DNA of 64,000 nt. Origin: Galaxea fascicularis. Taxonomy: Eukaryota; Cnidaria; Anthozoa; Scleractinia; Euphylliidae. This document shows positions 9,603 to 27,540 of the stretch, one piece after another. The stretch covers positions 11,869,863-11,933,862 of the forward strand of contig OX419339.1 of assembly GCA_948470475.1 (NCBI GenBank). The letters are read 5' to 3'. The first letter of the stretch is position 1, and each line of letters begins with the position of its first letter. Under the pieces are notes generated by a model. The model did not search any database. It saw only the letters and a program-made list of their open reading frames with translations, and was not told the DNA's origin. Both the position numbers and the translations under genes were made by a program.

Positions 9603-11760
9603 CTACAAATCGTCCACTGATATCTGTGCAGCTTCGTTCAGGATTGACAGTGCCGATTCTTCAACCTTTTCCAAACAATGCTGAAGACCATAAAAGGTGG
9701 TAGCAAACGAAATACTACCGGCTATGGCAAAGCCCACAATCGGAATAAAACGACTAAATTCCTCAAGAGCTGTTTCTGAAGCGTAGGCGGCCAGAAATCC
9801 AGCGACTTGGGCGGTGGTTGTTAGGCAAATCTTACGGACCTTCTCCTGGTTGGTGACAGTAAGCTTTGCAAATTCAGGTGATCCTTCCTCAGGGAGACCA
9901 AGCTGTGATCTGTAAAAGCTGATTTCGTTGGTTATCAGCCCAACATCAACTGCCACGGACAATCCGGGAATCGGAACCAGCGCCGCAGCTCCAGATGCAG
10001 AGGCGACCATCCAGATGCGCCCTCTAAGAACGTCGACTTTCCTCTTTAAGATTTCGGTGGACAAACATGTTAGAACGTTGAGGGACAGAGTCAGAGACTC
10101 TCGCTGAAATACTGGCAATGCGTCCAGAATGGCCTCAGCTAGTCGAGCGAACTCCCACTTGGAAGGGTAGTGGTTACTTATCAAGAAGATGTCACTTTCA
10201 TCACTGAGCATATCCAACAGACTTTCAGAACAGTAACATCGGATTTTTTCTAACACAGCATCTTCATCAAAAGTCTGTTTTCTCTTTTCTGCTCGAATAT
10301 TTTCATCAATTTTAGTGCAGATGAAGAAAAAATTCTTTTCCATCGACCTAGCTTTTCTAGCCAACTTCAAGTCGTTCACAGTGAATCGGTTGGCCGTGAT
10401 GATGAGGAAGGCGTGGTACCTCTCCAGTGGTATTTTCCTACAGTATGTATCGAGGTCGGGATAGTTTGGAGTCCCTATTCCTGGTAAATCCCAAAACTTT
10501 ATTTTAGGATTGCTTGGATGATCATACGCGGTTGGCACTGTAGTTGTCTCAGTAACACCAACTTTGGCTGCTTTTTCGTCATCGTCTTTAAGCCTGAAAA
10601 GAAAGCAGTTTAAATTGATTAGGTGCCTTTTTCACGCCAACCCGTGAAATGTGCGGGAGGATTTAAATTTTAAATTCAGTAAACGAGCAATTAAAAGAAC
10701 CGGAAGACTAGCAAGTTAATCCAAGTATTAGTGAGGACGTGAAGCAAACTCCACCATACATTCCGGGAAGTAATAACAAGGACAAATTACGAGTAACGCA
10801 AAGAAGAGAGGTTAAATGTTCACCGGTCACGATAAGTAATCAGACACAAAGGAAGATGTGAAATTGTTGGCGCTTTATGTAAGTAAACCGGTTTCAGTTA
10901 TATCCTTGAAAAGGTAAGAGATTTACCGGCCTGTGTTCTGCGCTTGCCGTTGAAACCACCCCCATCCTTTCGCAGTGGTGAATCCAGAGCTTGAGACTAG
11001 TAATCTGCGCGCGGGGAGAGGGCCGGGGAGAGGGCCGGGGAGAGGGCCGAGAACGAGGGGGGCGGGGGGCGGGGGGGTATCAATATGGCTATTGCATTAA
11101 ATTTCCGGTTTGAAAACGAAAGGAGACAAGTTTACTCGTGTACGAATTTTTTTTAGACACGAGTAATCTACTTATTCAAGTTATGTCCGGGATTTCAACG
11201 TAACTACAATTTGTAGGATTTTTCGTTGCGATTTTTCGCTACTTCTATCTGTCACCACAGCCGGTTTGCGAATTTAGTGTTGGTGGCTAGCGGTGGATAT
11301 TTACCTCGCCGCTTCGCGGCTTGGTAAATATCCACCACTAGCGAACCCCACTTCGGTGAATAGTTGTTAATTATTCTTCAGAACTTTCAGTAATAGATAG
11401 CTATATACCCTAAATAATTCCACTAAAAGCACCGAGCGATATTAGAAAGGTGCATTACTATAATGTATACACGAATGTTGGAAGGTACAGTTTAATGATA
11501 TTCTCACGAGGAGCACCTTTAACGTAAAATCTATCATTACATATGTAACATTTTTAATCAGTTATCACTTACCCTCGTATTGCATTGATAAAACTAGATT
11601 TTCCAGTTCCCGAGTCGCCAGTGACTGCAATGTTCACCTCGACTTCTTGCCATCGTTCCAGTTTATTACCAATAAATTCTTCAATGTGGTCAACGCCATG
11701 TTGGTCAACGTAATTTCTTATTTCGTCGGCAAAGATTAACTCCCAGTCAAAAGGATCCAT
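9603..11760 (-). CDS. IRG-family (interferon-inducible-like) GTPase, copy 3
   Basis: Exons 11573-11760 and 9603-10593 join in phase 2 (GTAAGT donor, TTTTCAG acceptor) to give 392 residues. The start MDPFDWEL aligns with the other copies. G1 is GDSGTGKSS, G3 DLPGIGTP and G4 TKIDEN. It is clearly more diverged from copies 1 and 2 than they are from each other, with different N-terminal and C-terminal regions, so it branched earlier. The IRG remnant at 5400-5856 is closest to this copy. The 979-bp intron includes a short hairpin element at 11286-11342 and G-rich repeats near 11015-11075. Confidence 0.9.
11286..11342. repeat. Short hairpin element GCTAGCGGTGGATATTTACC
   Basis: Twenty-base arms (GCTAGCGGTGGATATTTACC and GGTAAATATCCACCACTAGC) flank a GC-rich loop. 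The compact, non-coding form suggests a MITE remnant in the intron of IRG copy 3. Confidence 0.5.
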
Positions 11761-11793
11761 CAAAATGCAGTCAACAACTATGCTGACGATCAA

Positions 11794-14700
11794 AGCGGAA
11801 GTTTACTTGCGTGACCAGGTTGAAGTGCTACTTCATTTAAACCTCCTTAGAATGCCCCGACCGTCTTCATTACAGTATCACTTAGGTGTCACTTAGTTCT
11901 GGTTGTATGTTTGTCTTGGGCCCGCGGAGCAGTTTTAAAATACGGGACCGCTCCGGCTTCTTTGATTGAGGGGAGGGGCTGACTCTAAAAATGGTTGAAT
12001 TTGGATTTTTCCAAAAGTACTTTTCATTTTTGGAAACGTGGTTTACTAAATTTATTATTTTTTTCACCAAAATTTGCCTTACGTCAATGGATGGAACAAC
12101 GTCAAAACCGTTCTCTTGCTGTCCGGTCTACGCTCCTATGCGAAAAATGCATTGAAAATCGTTTTGCTGCCGGCGGCTAAAGCACTAGTGCAAAAAGTGG
12201 AGCTTGTGTCAGTTGGGACCGAAGAATTTTAGCACAGGTTTCACTGACATAGGTGCATGATCGTCATCATCAATCATCATCATCGTCATTATCATTGTCA
12301 TCATCGATCGGCTCAGTAGGGTACGACCAACAAATTGGTAACTAGTCTTGTACTTTTGCACAATCGGCGGTATATCACGGACCAATGATATGTTTACGAA
12401 CAGATTTGCAGTATAATTCATAGAAAAGCTTTTGTTCGTGTCTGTTAGTATAATGTATATCACGGACTTCAAAGTTCTAATCATATTTGGCGACCCAAAA
12501 TTCTTAGGACAATAAAGTACTAAAGTGGAACCAGGCTAAGGTCGGTAACTTAACCTTTTACTGGTTGCTTTCAGGAAGCTCCCTGTATTTTTAGGTCATC
12601 TGACAGTAAGACATAAAGCTATCCAGGAGATCGCACGAGGAAAAATCCACTGGAAGGTTACACCAAGTTACGGACCGAGGTTTTTCGAATACGTTCTTTG
12701 TGCTCAGGCCATACGTCAATGGGAAAAATAGGAACCGTTACTTTCAGTACGGACCGGGAAAACGAGGCCAATGAGATATTCATTCTCTCTCTGACCTTAA
12801 TCGGGGGCGCGGGAAAGGAAGCTAGTTGAAGTCAAGCTTAGCAGGCCGTACAGTGGAATGCAGTCCGCAAAACTGACCAATAACAGCGCGCGCACTACAG
12901 TCTGTATCTTAACGATAAATAAATATCCAATATTCTATGCACATAAACAAGGAAACATGGTTTACGGGTTTTGGTTCCACTGGCCCAGGACTAGGAGAAA
13001 ATTTGGTTTTGGCTAGTATAATTTGAGAACAACTAGCCACTGGGCTAATTGTAACAGAAAAGGTTTTGGAGATAGTATTGATGAAGAGAAACTCAACCGG
13101 TTTTGAGTTAAGTTGATCCCAAACAAGAAATGAAAACAATTTTTCTAATACAAGCTCGGTAATCTCAATATTAGTCGATTGGTCTTGAGAGGCAATCCAA
13201 TTGCTTGGCCACCAAACGACACCATTTGACTGGTGTAGTATAAGTTAAGGTCAAGCACTGACATCAACAACAAGTACTGGTATCATTCATTCATTTGGAT
13301 AAAGCTGAAAAGCACAGTAATTTTAAAACACCTTGAATAATCACTTTATCTTCAAAGAAGACAGGTTTTAATAGAAACCATCAACTGATATACATGTAAA
13401 GCGTAATGTTACAGGGTGCTTGCTGCTCTTAAATTGCAAAAAGAAAAAAAAAGATATAAAAAATACCTACCCCAAACCGAATGCATACCTGTCAACCCCC
13501 GGAGTTCCAAAATCTGGAGACGTCTCGAAATCCTCGCGTTGTTAGAATGCGTTTTACGACAATGTCCGAATACTCTCCGAGAATCACCCGAAGGCTTTCC
13601 GAATGTTCCCGATGTGACATCTTGAAAACAACGAAATTAATGAAAAAAAGAATTCGAAAGAAGCCGCGGATTTTCCCGGGAGATTTGGTGCTCTAACCTG
13701 GAGACCGGGAGATTTGATGAAAAACTTGGAGACTCCAGGTAAAACCGGGAGAGTTGACAGGTATGCGAATTGGTTTGCGTACTTAAAATGTTATTGGTGT
13801 GATATCAAAATGAACTGTTTTTCCCTCCCCCCACCCCACGTTTAAAATTCAAACCTCAGCTGACAATGCTTTTTAAAACAATAATTAACCACACTAATAG
13901 TAATCAAGGATGTGAAAGATTGTGCAGTTGTGAATGCTGCTTGAGCCAAGCCAAATTTTTTTCAGGCTTTCTTTTCAATGTTGTTCATGTGGCGTTCATA
14001 AGTGCAAAAACCTCTCATATGTTTATTATTTAACCTGCAGTTTATTATACTACTCTTGAGGTATTATCATTCAATATGTGCTTTCAAAGAGAACAGCACT
14101 TAGGCCTGTATGCACTAGGTTGAAAAGGTTTGTTTGGCTCTGATGAAAATCTCGACAAATTTTGTATTTGCTAATCACGTACACACTTAAAAACACCAAA
14201 ATAATTGATAACCACAAATGTGGGTTTCTTCTGAGATCAGATTTCCTTGATTGACATTTTCAGCCATTTCAACACCTACTAATTGTTAAATCTGACAGTT
14301 TTGATGCTTGACAAAAATTTGCCCTGTTCCGAGACAGGACGATGGCGCTTTTGAAGTTTGGTAGGAGGAAAAACACTGTTCGCAATTGCAGATATTTTTG
14401 CAAAATAAACAAAAATTTGCCTGGTGCATACGGCCCCTTGTCTGTTCATGTGTAACAGAGTGTTTCAAATGAAAGCAATCACGCATTCAATAATTTTTGT
14501 ATAAATCAAGTACCCAGCATTTCGGACACGGAAGGAATAAATTATGGTTGTCCCTTCAGAGGAAATGTTTGCATCACTTTAAATTGGAACTGATGGCTAC
14601 AAGGGGAATGACAGAATACGGATGTTACAATATCATTTGCCATCGAGATGGACCAGTAGTAAACTAAATACTTGTACCTCATCAGGATTTTTAAATTGTT

Positions 14701-15584
14701 TCAAACATTCTAAAAAATGATCATCAATATTTTTCCTCAAAAATTAATAATTACTGTATATTCATAGGTATGGAATAATTAAATATTACTGTATGTCCCA
14801 CTGATCAGTAAAAAGAGAGAATAAATAAATAATATAATCATTATTTTACCACTGCTTTGGAAATACCAGGCACAATTAAAATATCTGTAATATACTATAA
14901 ACATTCATTCAGACAAGAATACTTTTCGTGGATACCACTGACATCCCAAATACCTTTTGTCCAAGCAACTTCATTTAAATGGCAAGAGTAAGGTGAGCTT
15001 TCAGACAGACACTAATGACTAGGTTTCCTGGGGTCAGTTTTCCCACAAAATCACATAGCTAGATAAATTCCTACCGCCTGATTGGCTATTGAGGTGAGGT
15101 ATTAAGAGTGGAATAATTATTGATACTTGAACACAAGGCAAACCGATAAAAGTGACCAGCACATTCTATTTGATTGATTTCACAGTAAAAAAATCATATA
15201 TCGGTAAAGCCTCTGTAAAAGTTCAGAAAAGGAGGGTTTGTAAAACATGAGGTTCAAATAAAGATTTATGCATTTGGCTTGGTTCCTTTCCGCTAGTTTC
15301 TGACAGTCATGACAGTTTATTTGATCCTGCAACATTTTATATATCTTTTTATAAAAAAGAAGTTATGCGAATCAAGACAAATCAATCACGTGATTCGTGA
15401 ATTCCATGTGAAATTTCACTTGAAAAACCAGAATTCCCTCGTCAGGTGATTAATTTTACTGCTATAAACTTTCAAAACACAATTTTAAGTTACAGTACAT
15501 GTAAGTGTACTAGTTATGTTTTAATGACTTCCACCTGCATGACTCCCCAACACCTTACAGGCTGAAACCTAAGCAGAGCTACTG
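11794..15584. other. Intergenic region between IRG array and TMEM64
   Basis: This 3.8-kb stretch holds a CAT/ATG-rich microsatellite near 12260-12310, the inverted-repeat element at 13473-13777 and AT-rich sequence. The ORFs are short and have no domain I recognise. A TTTATT at 15316-15321 could be the minus-strand polyadenylation signal of TMEM64. Confidence 0.5.
13473..13777. mobile_element. Non-coding inverted-repeat element (GCATACCTGTCAAC ends)
   Basis: The left end CAAACCGAATGCATACC and the right end GGTATGCGAATTGGTTTG are inverted, enclosing about 255 bp with further GGAGAC/CCGGGAG repeats. No ORF of note is inside. This looks like a MITE; the superfamily is not assigned because no target duplication is clear. 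Confidence 0.6.
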
Positions 15585-18454
15585 TTAAGGAGTTTGAGCA
15601 CCTTTGTTGAGTGTACTGAAGGCAGTCAAAACAGCTGACGCAGACTTGGAACGTTGGTGACCTTTTTTCATTTTGTTCTCTACAAAGCGTTTTTCTTCTA
15701 ACTGGGCTTCTACATCAAAATCTCTCACAGAATTCTTTGCTATTGTAAGTTGAAACTGCTCTGGCAAAGCTGTCACTACATGACCATTTGCTTCAATGTC
15801 TGGGTCCACCTCATCACATGTCTTGTTGAGCTCATTCCTTGCACGGCGAATCACGTATGTCATGAGAAGTATACTAATGATAAATTGAACGAAGAGTAAA
15901 ATGTAACTGCCTGATTGATCTTGCACAACATCCTCCAGAGAACGGAATGTAGATCCCATGTACGCATTCAATGCTTGTGTAGGCAAAAGTCCAACAGTGG
16001 ATGAAATGATATATTTAGGTGTTTTTACATTTGTAACCTAAAATGAAAAAAAAGGTGTAGTGTAATAAATTAATGTTACATGATCCAGGAAAAAAGAAAA
16101 ACAACTTCAATTTTTGGTTAAATTACTACTAACAGTAGTATAATGTCCATGAAAATCAAGTCTTTTGAAAAACAAAGATGTACATTGTACATGTAATTCA
16201 GTAAAATTAGTTTTCATCACTTTCTCGATACGAATGTCTCTATTATTGTTAGAACTGACGTAGGAACAACTCCATTAAGTTGAAAGAAATATCTAAAAAA
16301 ACTCGGCCATTTTGCTGCTTTTTGTTACCCTGGCAACATATCATTTTGATTGAGCCTACACTGTACATGTACATGTAAGGTACCAAGTTTTGAATAATTA
16401 TGTCAACCTCATTCCAAACAAAATGGAAATCACACTACAATGTATACGTATCTTGGGTACAATTATTTGTGAGTTTGACAGTTCTCGTAATTGTAAGCAA
16501 ACACAAGTTACGAACTTTCAAGAGTTTTTGAAAGTGCCAGACATTCCACTTGCCTTAAGGTGCAATTTGACAACTTTCAGAATTAAAAGCAGCCATTATA
16601 ACCATGAATTGCACGAGAAGTTCTACGACGTCAAAAATGTACATTTAACAAAATTACAAATTGCGTTAGGTTGTGTGATGCATAACTTTAGACACATTTC
16701 ACAAATTATGCACTCCACAGAATTGTAAACTGTGACTTCATTGCATTGGTCACAATGATCAAGTTTGCTATTTTGCTGTGCTCACATGCTCTTGTCACAA
16801 AACCTTGATAGGTAGTCCTTCAATGCACAACTTGGGAAAATAATTGCTGCTCTTGACCAATCAGATTTAAATAATTTTGTTGACTGAGCCGTAAAATTTA
16901 ATGTCTTTATGTATCTGTGCACATTAATTCCAAAATTTACAACCCACTCAAATGAACCTGCCTCCCCAAGAGTAACTAGATCTCATCACAAGTAATGGTT
17001 GAAGCGAAAACAAAGAATGAGTTGAGATTCCTGGATCTTCAATGGTTTATAAGTACAATGATATTTTGACTTTTCAAAGGTTTTGGACTTCATATTGACG
17101 TTCTTACACACACTTTATTCCCATTGTTTAGTCCACAATTTACAACTTTTTTTTACAAACAAAAGAAAAAAACAATTTACATTTACATTTCAGCATACCA
17201 GCAGGTAGCAAAGGCTAGTCTAGGCCGGTATGTTTGGAGGTGAATACTGAAAGTTACAGTTAAGTTTCAGTTAATTAATGATTGCACATAAGGAGTAAGC
17301 TAAAATAACACTTAAAATGTTTATGCTTATACAACTATAATTAGCCTGAACTGCATACTTATTAGACTATCTATGTTAATACAGCTATTGCAAAGATAAA
17401 TTGTTAATCTGTTGAGATCTGGTTAGAGAAGGATTTCATTTTTAGGATAATTTCAGGGAAGTTCTCTGGTTTTTCTAGAGGTTCTTTTTGCTCAAAATTT
17501 CTTTTGTCCCGAGAACTCTAAAAATGTTTTCAATTTATCTTGAGCCTTTCGTATATTACCATCACAGTCATAATTTAAGGTATTTATCAAGCTTATTTAA
17601 GTGCGAAATTATGCACGCGTGAATAATTATGGTAAAGTACACCCACATGTTAAACCCCAAAGAATAACTATTGAAATAAATTGAAGAACGCGTACGTAGA
17701 AATTACACAAAATTTCAAGGTGTATATGCATACATGTCACGAAGCAACAAAGCCCGCACACAAATAGCCTGCCAATACAGCCGCCTCTCATCGCTCCCAG
17801 GCGCGGCTGTATTCGCAGGCTAGCACACAAAGCTAAACGATGTAAGGTGCACCCATGGACAGTATCACGTAAGAGATAAACACAGGAAGTATAGAACTAT
17901 CTTACCGCAAAGAGTCCATTTTGCAACCCAAAGGGTACAGGAGTGAGTCGCGTGAGGGCGATGACTTTAAAACCGCGTTTTCCTTCGACTACACGCATGA
18001 TAGCTTTCAGGTTGTCCGACTCTAGTTTGGCGCGCACGAAGTCGCGTAGATATCGTCTACAAACGATGAAAGCACTTGACAAGCCACACAGGACAGATAT
18101 TAAGACAACTACAAATCCAAGCACGAAACCGTACAAATAACCCGCTGCTACGTTTAGAATAATGTATCCCCATGTCATTGGAAACGAAACAACAGTGAAC
18201 ATGACCACAAACAGTAGCACTCGCGCCCATTCATCGAGATTCTGTAACCATTCTAGAAGTTCTTTAACATAGCGGCGACATAAAATGACCACGATCAGTC
18301 CAACGATAAGAAAAATGAGAGCTGTGTAGGAGATGTGATAGCATCTCGGCTGCCTTTTGATTACCACTTGGTCGATTTTCGTCGATTCGCCGAGACACTT
18401 CTGAGCTTGCGACTGAATCTGCTCGGTGCATTTTTGGCCGTACTTAAATACCAT
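15585..18454 (-). CDS. TMEM64: TMEM64-like VTT-domain membrane protein
   Basis: Exons 17906-18454 and 15585-16037 join in phase 0 (GTAAGA donor, TTTTAG acceptor) to give 333 residues; human TMEM64 is about 380. The protein is a multi-pass membrane protein of the VTT/SNARE-associated family. Human TMEM64 is reported to affect SERCA2 calcium handling and Wnt signalling. Hydrophobic segments lie near residues 41-59, 79-100, 110-132 and 226-245. Family landmarks are NVAAGYLYGF (101-110), RVVEGKRGFKVIALTRLTPV (154-173), FGLQN (175-179) and VGLLPTQALNAYMG (198-211). The start is the first in-frame ATG (MVFKYGQ). The frame runs open upstream to about 18601 without an ATG, so an earlier start in another exon is possible. 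The intron carries a hairpin element at 17765-17822. Confidence 0.88.
17765..17822. mobile_element. 58-bp hairpin MITE with 9-bp target duplication
   Basis: The ends are TAGCCTGCCAATACAGCCGC and its near-complement ending CAGGCTA. It is flanked on both sides by the exact 9-mer GCACACAAA (17756-17764 and 17823-17831). A 9-bp duplication is typical of MULE-type elements. It shares its TAGCCTG...CAGGCTA ends with the element at 44336-44431. Confidence 0.8.
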
Positions 18455-20639
18455 ATTTAGACCTAGAGCCAGGTCAATGTCAGGAAGACATACGATCAAT
18501 GCATTACCAGTCTCGCCTGATGTCAAAAGACCACCCAGTTCAGCAAACGAGAACAACTCAAAGTAGTTGATTACCTTTCGTAACGCCCAACTTCCAAGCA
18601 AAAAAGTGTCAAAATAGTGAGTAAGCTTCAGGCCAGCGGACTACTTCTCGAACTTTGTAGCCTAGCCTCGTCAAGATAGACGCCTTTCGCTTTTGAAATA
18701 AGTTCGTTTTGTGCTTCTCGACTTTGTTAAATTCTCAGTTACAAATACATCAAAAAGTGTATTTCATGTAATTTTCCAGAACCCAAATATATTTTCAGCG
18801 ATTGTGTCGAACGGCAAGTTCTGCGACGATATTCCGAGCTTTGTAGCCAGGCGAGGTTCACCCCAGGCGATGCGTTGCCCTTTGTTCCCAAACAAGATGG
18901 CTGCTGAACAAAGTCTTGTTGTCTGAACTGCATCCAACATCCTGTATTTAGACGTGGTATTCAATTTCTTTCTTCTAGGTATGTTTTAGGCTAATTTATT
19001 CAATTTCTTGGGCAGCTTGGGACCCGTATGTGAAGAAGGATAGGATTCAACGTAAAGCAGCATGATTCTACTTGCAGAATTATAGCAGGGCGTTACATGT
19101 ACAAATCGATAGAAATCGATCATCGGAAACTAATCGATTACTTGATAATACTCAATAACTGTCAATTAATTAGGTAAACTGATCGATAATAATCGATAAT
19201 CACAAGATTTAGGCCCAGATTATTGATAATATCAGTTAAATCGACCGTTCATTCAGAATCAAGGAATGGGTCTTTTCTTACCATAAAAGTAAAATGGGGA
19301 TAATCTGTGACAACCAGATAATTCACTCACATTTGAAGTAGTTTTAAACGGGAGCTTGTGTGAAAATAGTCAGTGAAACAGTACAACATCAGACCTAAGC
19401 GGAACTCCTAAAAGTTCAGGATTTGAAGCCATCAGCAAATCACATGCAGTCTAAGACGAGTTAATTTTATGTCTTGTCAACAACTATAGAAATTCCTGTG
19501 TTTTAGCCTTACGACATTCATAGCCTTTTGTTGCTTACTTTTTTTTTTAATAAACTCTGCCTTCTTTTTCACTTGAGTTCCTCTGACAAAATTGAAATTT
19601 TCAACAAAAATCAACTATAATTAAAGAAATAATAAAATTGTTAAAAATTGATAATCACAAAAACCTCTGCTATCAATTTTTATTGATTTTCAATATTGAT
19701 TGATTACAATAATTTATTATCGAAAATGATCAATTACAATCGATTTGATTGAGTATTGAAATTATTGATTTGTAATGCCGTGACTATAGCCAATGTGTGA
19801 GTGTCACAGACATGGTCAAACTGAGAAGGATCAATCTAGCCCCCAAGGCTGCACAAGAAAAAGCCATCAAAGTTTAGTATCCCATTTGCTGATGAGGACA
19901 TTTTGGAACTACAGTGAAAATCATTGATCATTTGGGATTTTCCCAACATGAAAACTAGCCTCTAAGGGTGTGTGGTACATACAGAGCACCGGGCTTCAGG
20001 GTGGGGGGTGGTGTACTTCCCTGTATAAGCTATAGAAATATGTGCCACCCCAAGAGTATGGGTTTTTTTTTTACCATTTTGGCCTGAAATCGGGTATGCT
20101 TTTCAAAGGAACCACAAGAGTATTAGCGTTTTTGTCATTTCAACTCCAAATGTGTAATAGAGGAATTAGATGTCAAGTAACCAAACTATATCATTTGAGC
20201 TGAATATGGCCATTTTACTCTTCTACAACAAAGCCAGTGGGAAAATTTGGAACTGACCAGACCAGACCTGTCTTAAAACGGATATGGAATTTAGAGGCCA
20301 GGTCTGAAAACAGGTGTGGAAAATGGCATATTTTGGTTTGAAATAGGGTCAGGATTTGGAGAACTGGATGGGACACCCCTACAAAAAATTCCGAGGAGAC
20401 GGTGCAGACATTGCAGAAGAATGTCAGAGCATAAGACAGTGTCCAGTCACCTGAGTCTCATGCCAAATGCTTTAGAGTGCATGATCAGTGAGAAATACAA
20501 GGAACTAAATAATGAACAATATTGAAGCTGGTTCATTTGAAGTGTGCTGGGAACCTTTTCAAGGAATTATGTTACATACAGCTGTAGGATCTTTCTAATT
20601 TCTTGAAAACGTGTTTTATTTCCTTTTATCTCCTTTCAG
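18455..20639. other. TMEM64/METTL9 head-to-head region and METTL9 5' part
   Basis: TMEM64 and METTL9 are divergent, so both promoters should lie here. AAGATGGCTGC at 18894-18904 resembles a YY1-type initiator. A possible METTL9 first-exon donor, TAG|GTATGT, is at 18978/18979. Sequence before it would encode VVFNFFLLA in the frame of METTL9 exon 20640, which looks like a signal peptide, but no in-frame ATG follows the stop at 18924. The rest contains the inverted-repeat element at 19081-19789 and a GGGTGGGGGG-type repeat around 19990-20390. Confidence 0.45.
19081..19789. mobile_element. AT-rich non-autonomous DNA element with AATCGAT repeats
   Basis: The ends TATAGCAGGGCGTTACA and the complement of TGTAATGCCGTGACTATA are imperfect inverted repeats. 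The interior is AT-rich with many ATCGAT and TTGATTA motifs near both ends and no coding sequence. Confidence 0.5.
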
Positions 20640-25300
<4,661 letters not shown>

Positions 25301-26111
25301 GATATATTATTGAACTAAACTTCAAACCTGCAGGAAGCAAGACTAAGCTAAAAAAGATTAGGCTTTTCCACAAAAGGTGCATACAACACTTTTTTGCCTT
25401 AAAATCAAAATCTCTCTTGTTTGTTATTCAAAGGCCTGGATTCAACAAGTTCAAGTCATAACCTAATCTTTCAAATGCTACCTTTCAATTCACAAAATAA
25501 GGGCATGACTTCAGGTGTGACACCATTAACCAGTGTGTAATTGCCAAAGTAGAGCAAAGTTAGGGAGATTGGATTTTAAGGCTATAAAGTTTTAGTGGAA
25601 GCCCTTTAAAATATAATGGAAAAGGAAATTAATGTGGAACGCAGTCACCAACACCTTTCAATCAACTACACTAAAAATCAGTGTATAAGAACCTAGGTTT
25701 TTCCAAGTTAGCCTAAACAGGTTCTTATATAAATGGTATTTAGTGTAAAATTAGACTATTAAACTAGAACTTAATTAGGTTCTTAACTTTTGTTCAAGAA
25801 ATAAAGCTGAATTTTTAAATGATCCAGAAAGCACACCATCCCATGCATGTGAATTAATGTAAACTTCTAATTGCCATTCTGGAAGATGCTTTTGCTCTAC
25901 ATGGGTACAGATTTATTTTTGTATTCATGTACTGTGTTTTCATAAAAACCAAAGGTTCATCCTATTCATCTCTATTTAATAATATATATATTCAAGGAGG
26001 GCAAGTTTTGTGTAACCATGCTATAGTGTTTAGAGTATTATTGCATACAGACTCTGTTATATATATATATATATACTGGTATATATTTTTTTTGGAGAAA
26101 ATTTCTTAATT

Positions 26112-26120
26112 CTATCTATC

Positions 26121-26184
<64 letters not shown>
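26112..26184. repeat. (TCTA)n microsatellite
   Basis: About 18 uninterrupted four-base units followed by a short TA block, a likely length-polymorphic site. Confidence 0.9.
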
Positions 26185-26185
<1 letters not shown>

Positions 26186-26870
26186 ATATATATTTTTTTT
26201 TAATAAGAACCTGTTTTAGGATTTTAGCCTAAAATGGTTCTTATGTGAAGGGTGCTTATAAAATGAAATTTTAGCCTAACAGGTTCTTAAATGTTAGGTT
26301 CTTATACGCAGGTTTTTACTGTATCCAAGGCACTAGAATACAAATCTCAAAATATGACAAACAGAATTGATGTTTTCCTCACAGAGCAAGAAAATTATTA
26401 ACATTAAAATCAAAATTTCCTTTCTAAAAAGAAAATTGTGTCACTGGATTTTTATCACACGAACGCAGTCCATTATGTTTCTGCTATACAGCAGGCTTCT
26501 GCATGTAAACTCTCAAGGGAAACAAAAGTTTGTTGAAGAATGGAGGAGACTGACACAGCTTCAATTCTAGCTAGTTGCACTGGAATACTGACTCTATTAA
26601 TTTTTTTAAGGTATTCAACACTTTCCTTTTCTCAAATGGAACTCAATCGTCTTTACTGTATGTCAGTCATACACCTTAAATCACCCAGTTATTGCTCTAT
26701 TATACCTTACATCAAAGTTGAGTATTAAAGAAATCCAGTTTATATACATCAAACAAAATACTTTGGAATCTGAAGTGATCTTTTTCCAACTTTCAATGAA
26801 TTTTTCCCAAAGCTCAGTTGCTGAATCAAGGAGTGACCAGAATACCTAACAAATTAATGAGTCCAGGTAA

Positions 26871-27333
26871 GCTGAAAGCCACATAAAGAGGGCACTCTGG
26901 CCATGTGGTATCGGGCATTAACCCTGAGATCTACATGTACCAAAATAACAAAGTTTGAGCCCAAACATGATCAGCCATGGACAACTGTTTTGGCCTTGTT
27001 AGGCCTCATCAGCATGGCATAGCTAATATCTGGGCTCAAGATCACACATGAATCCAACAAGCACTGAAAATGTGAAGTTTGTGGGATGTGGCTTAGAGTG
27101 ACAAGACTAGCTGAAACCCACACATAGGGTACTATGGACATGTGGTAGTTACGGCATTACCCCTTAAATCTACTAATAAAGTTTGAGTCTGAGCACCAGC
27201 AGCCATGGGCAGCTGTTTTGGCCGTATTAGGCCTCATCAGCATGGCATAGCTAATACCCAGTCTCAAGTTCCCACGTGAATAAAACAAGCTATGAAACTG
27301 TAAAGTTTTTAGGATGTGGCTTTAGAGTATGGT
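26871..27333. repeat. Tandem dimer of a ~238-bp unit
   Basis: Units starting at 26871 and 27109 share AGCTGAAA, CATGTGGTA, the near-palindromic core TTTTGGCC then TTAGGCCTCATCAGCATGGC, and GGATGTGGCTT. They are roughly 80 percent alike by eye, so the duplication is not recent. There is no coding content. Confidence 0.7.
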
Positions 27334-27540
27334 TACAGAGGCTGATTCTATCCAAATTGTGATCGACCACCATTATTCAGCAGAACCAGATAGCTGTTCA
27401 GAATAAGAACCAGACATTGGTGAAAAACAGTCACCAATATCAGTAGAAGAAAGTCGAAGTACCCCTCAGTTCTCTGTTCTGTCAGGAAGAACTTAACAAA
27501 ATACTTTCAATCTAATTAACCCTGATTCAAATTATACTGC

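Noticed and set aside
16390..16728. 112-codon ORF on the plus strand in the TMEM64 intron
   Set aside because: AT-rich, no recognisable motif, and no splice partners that extend it.
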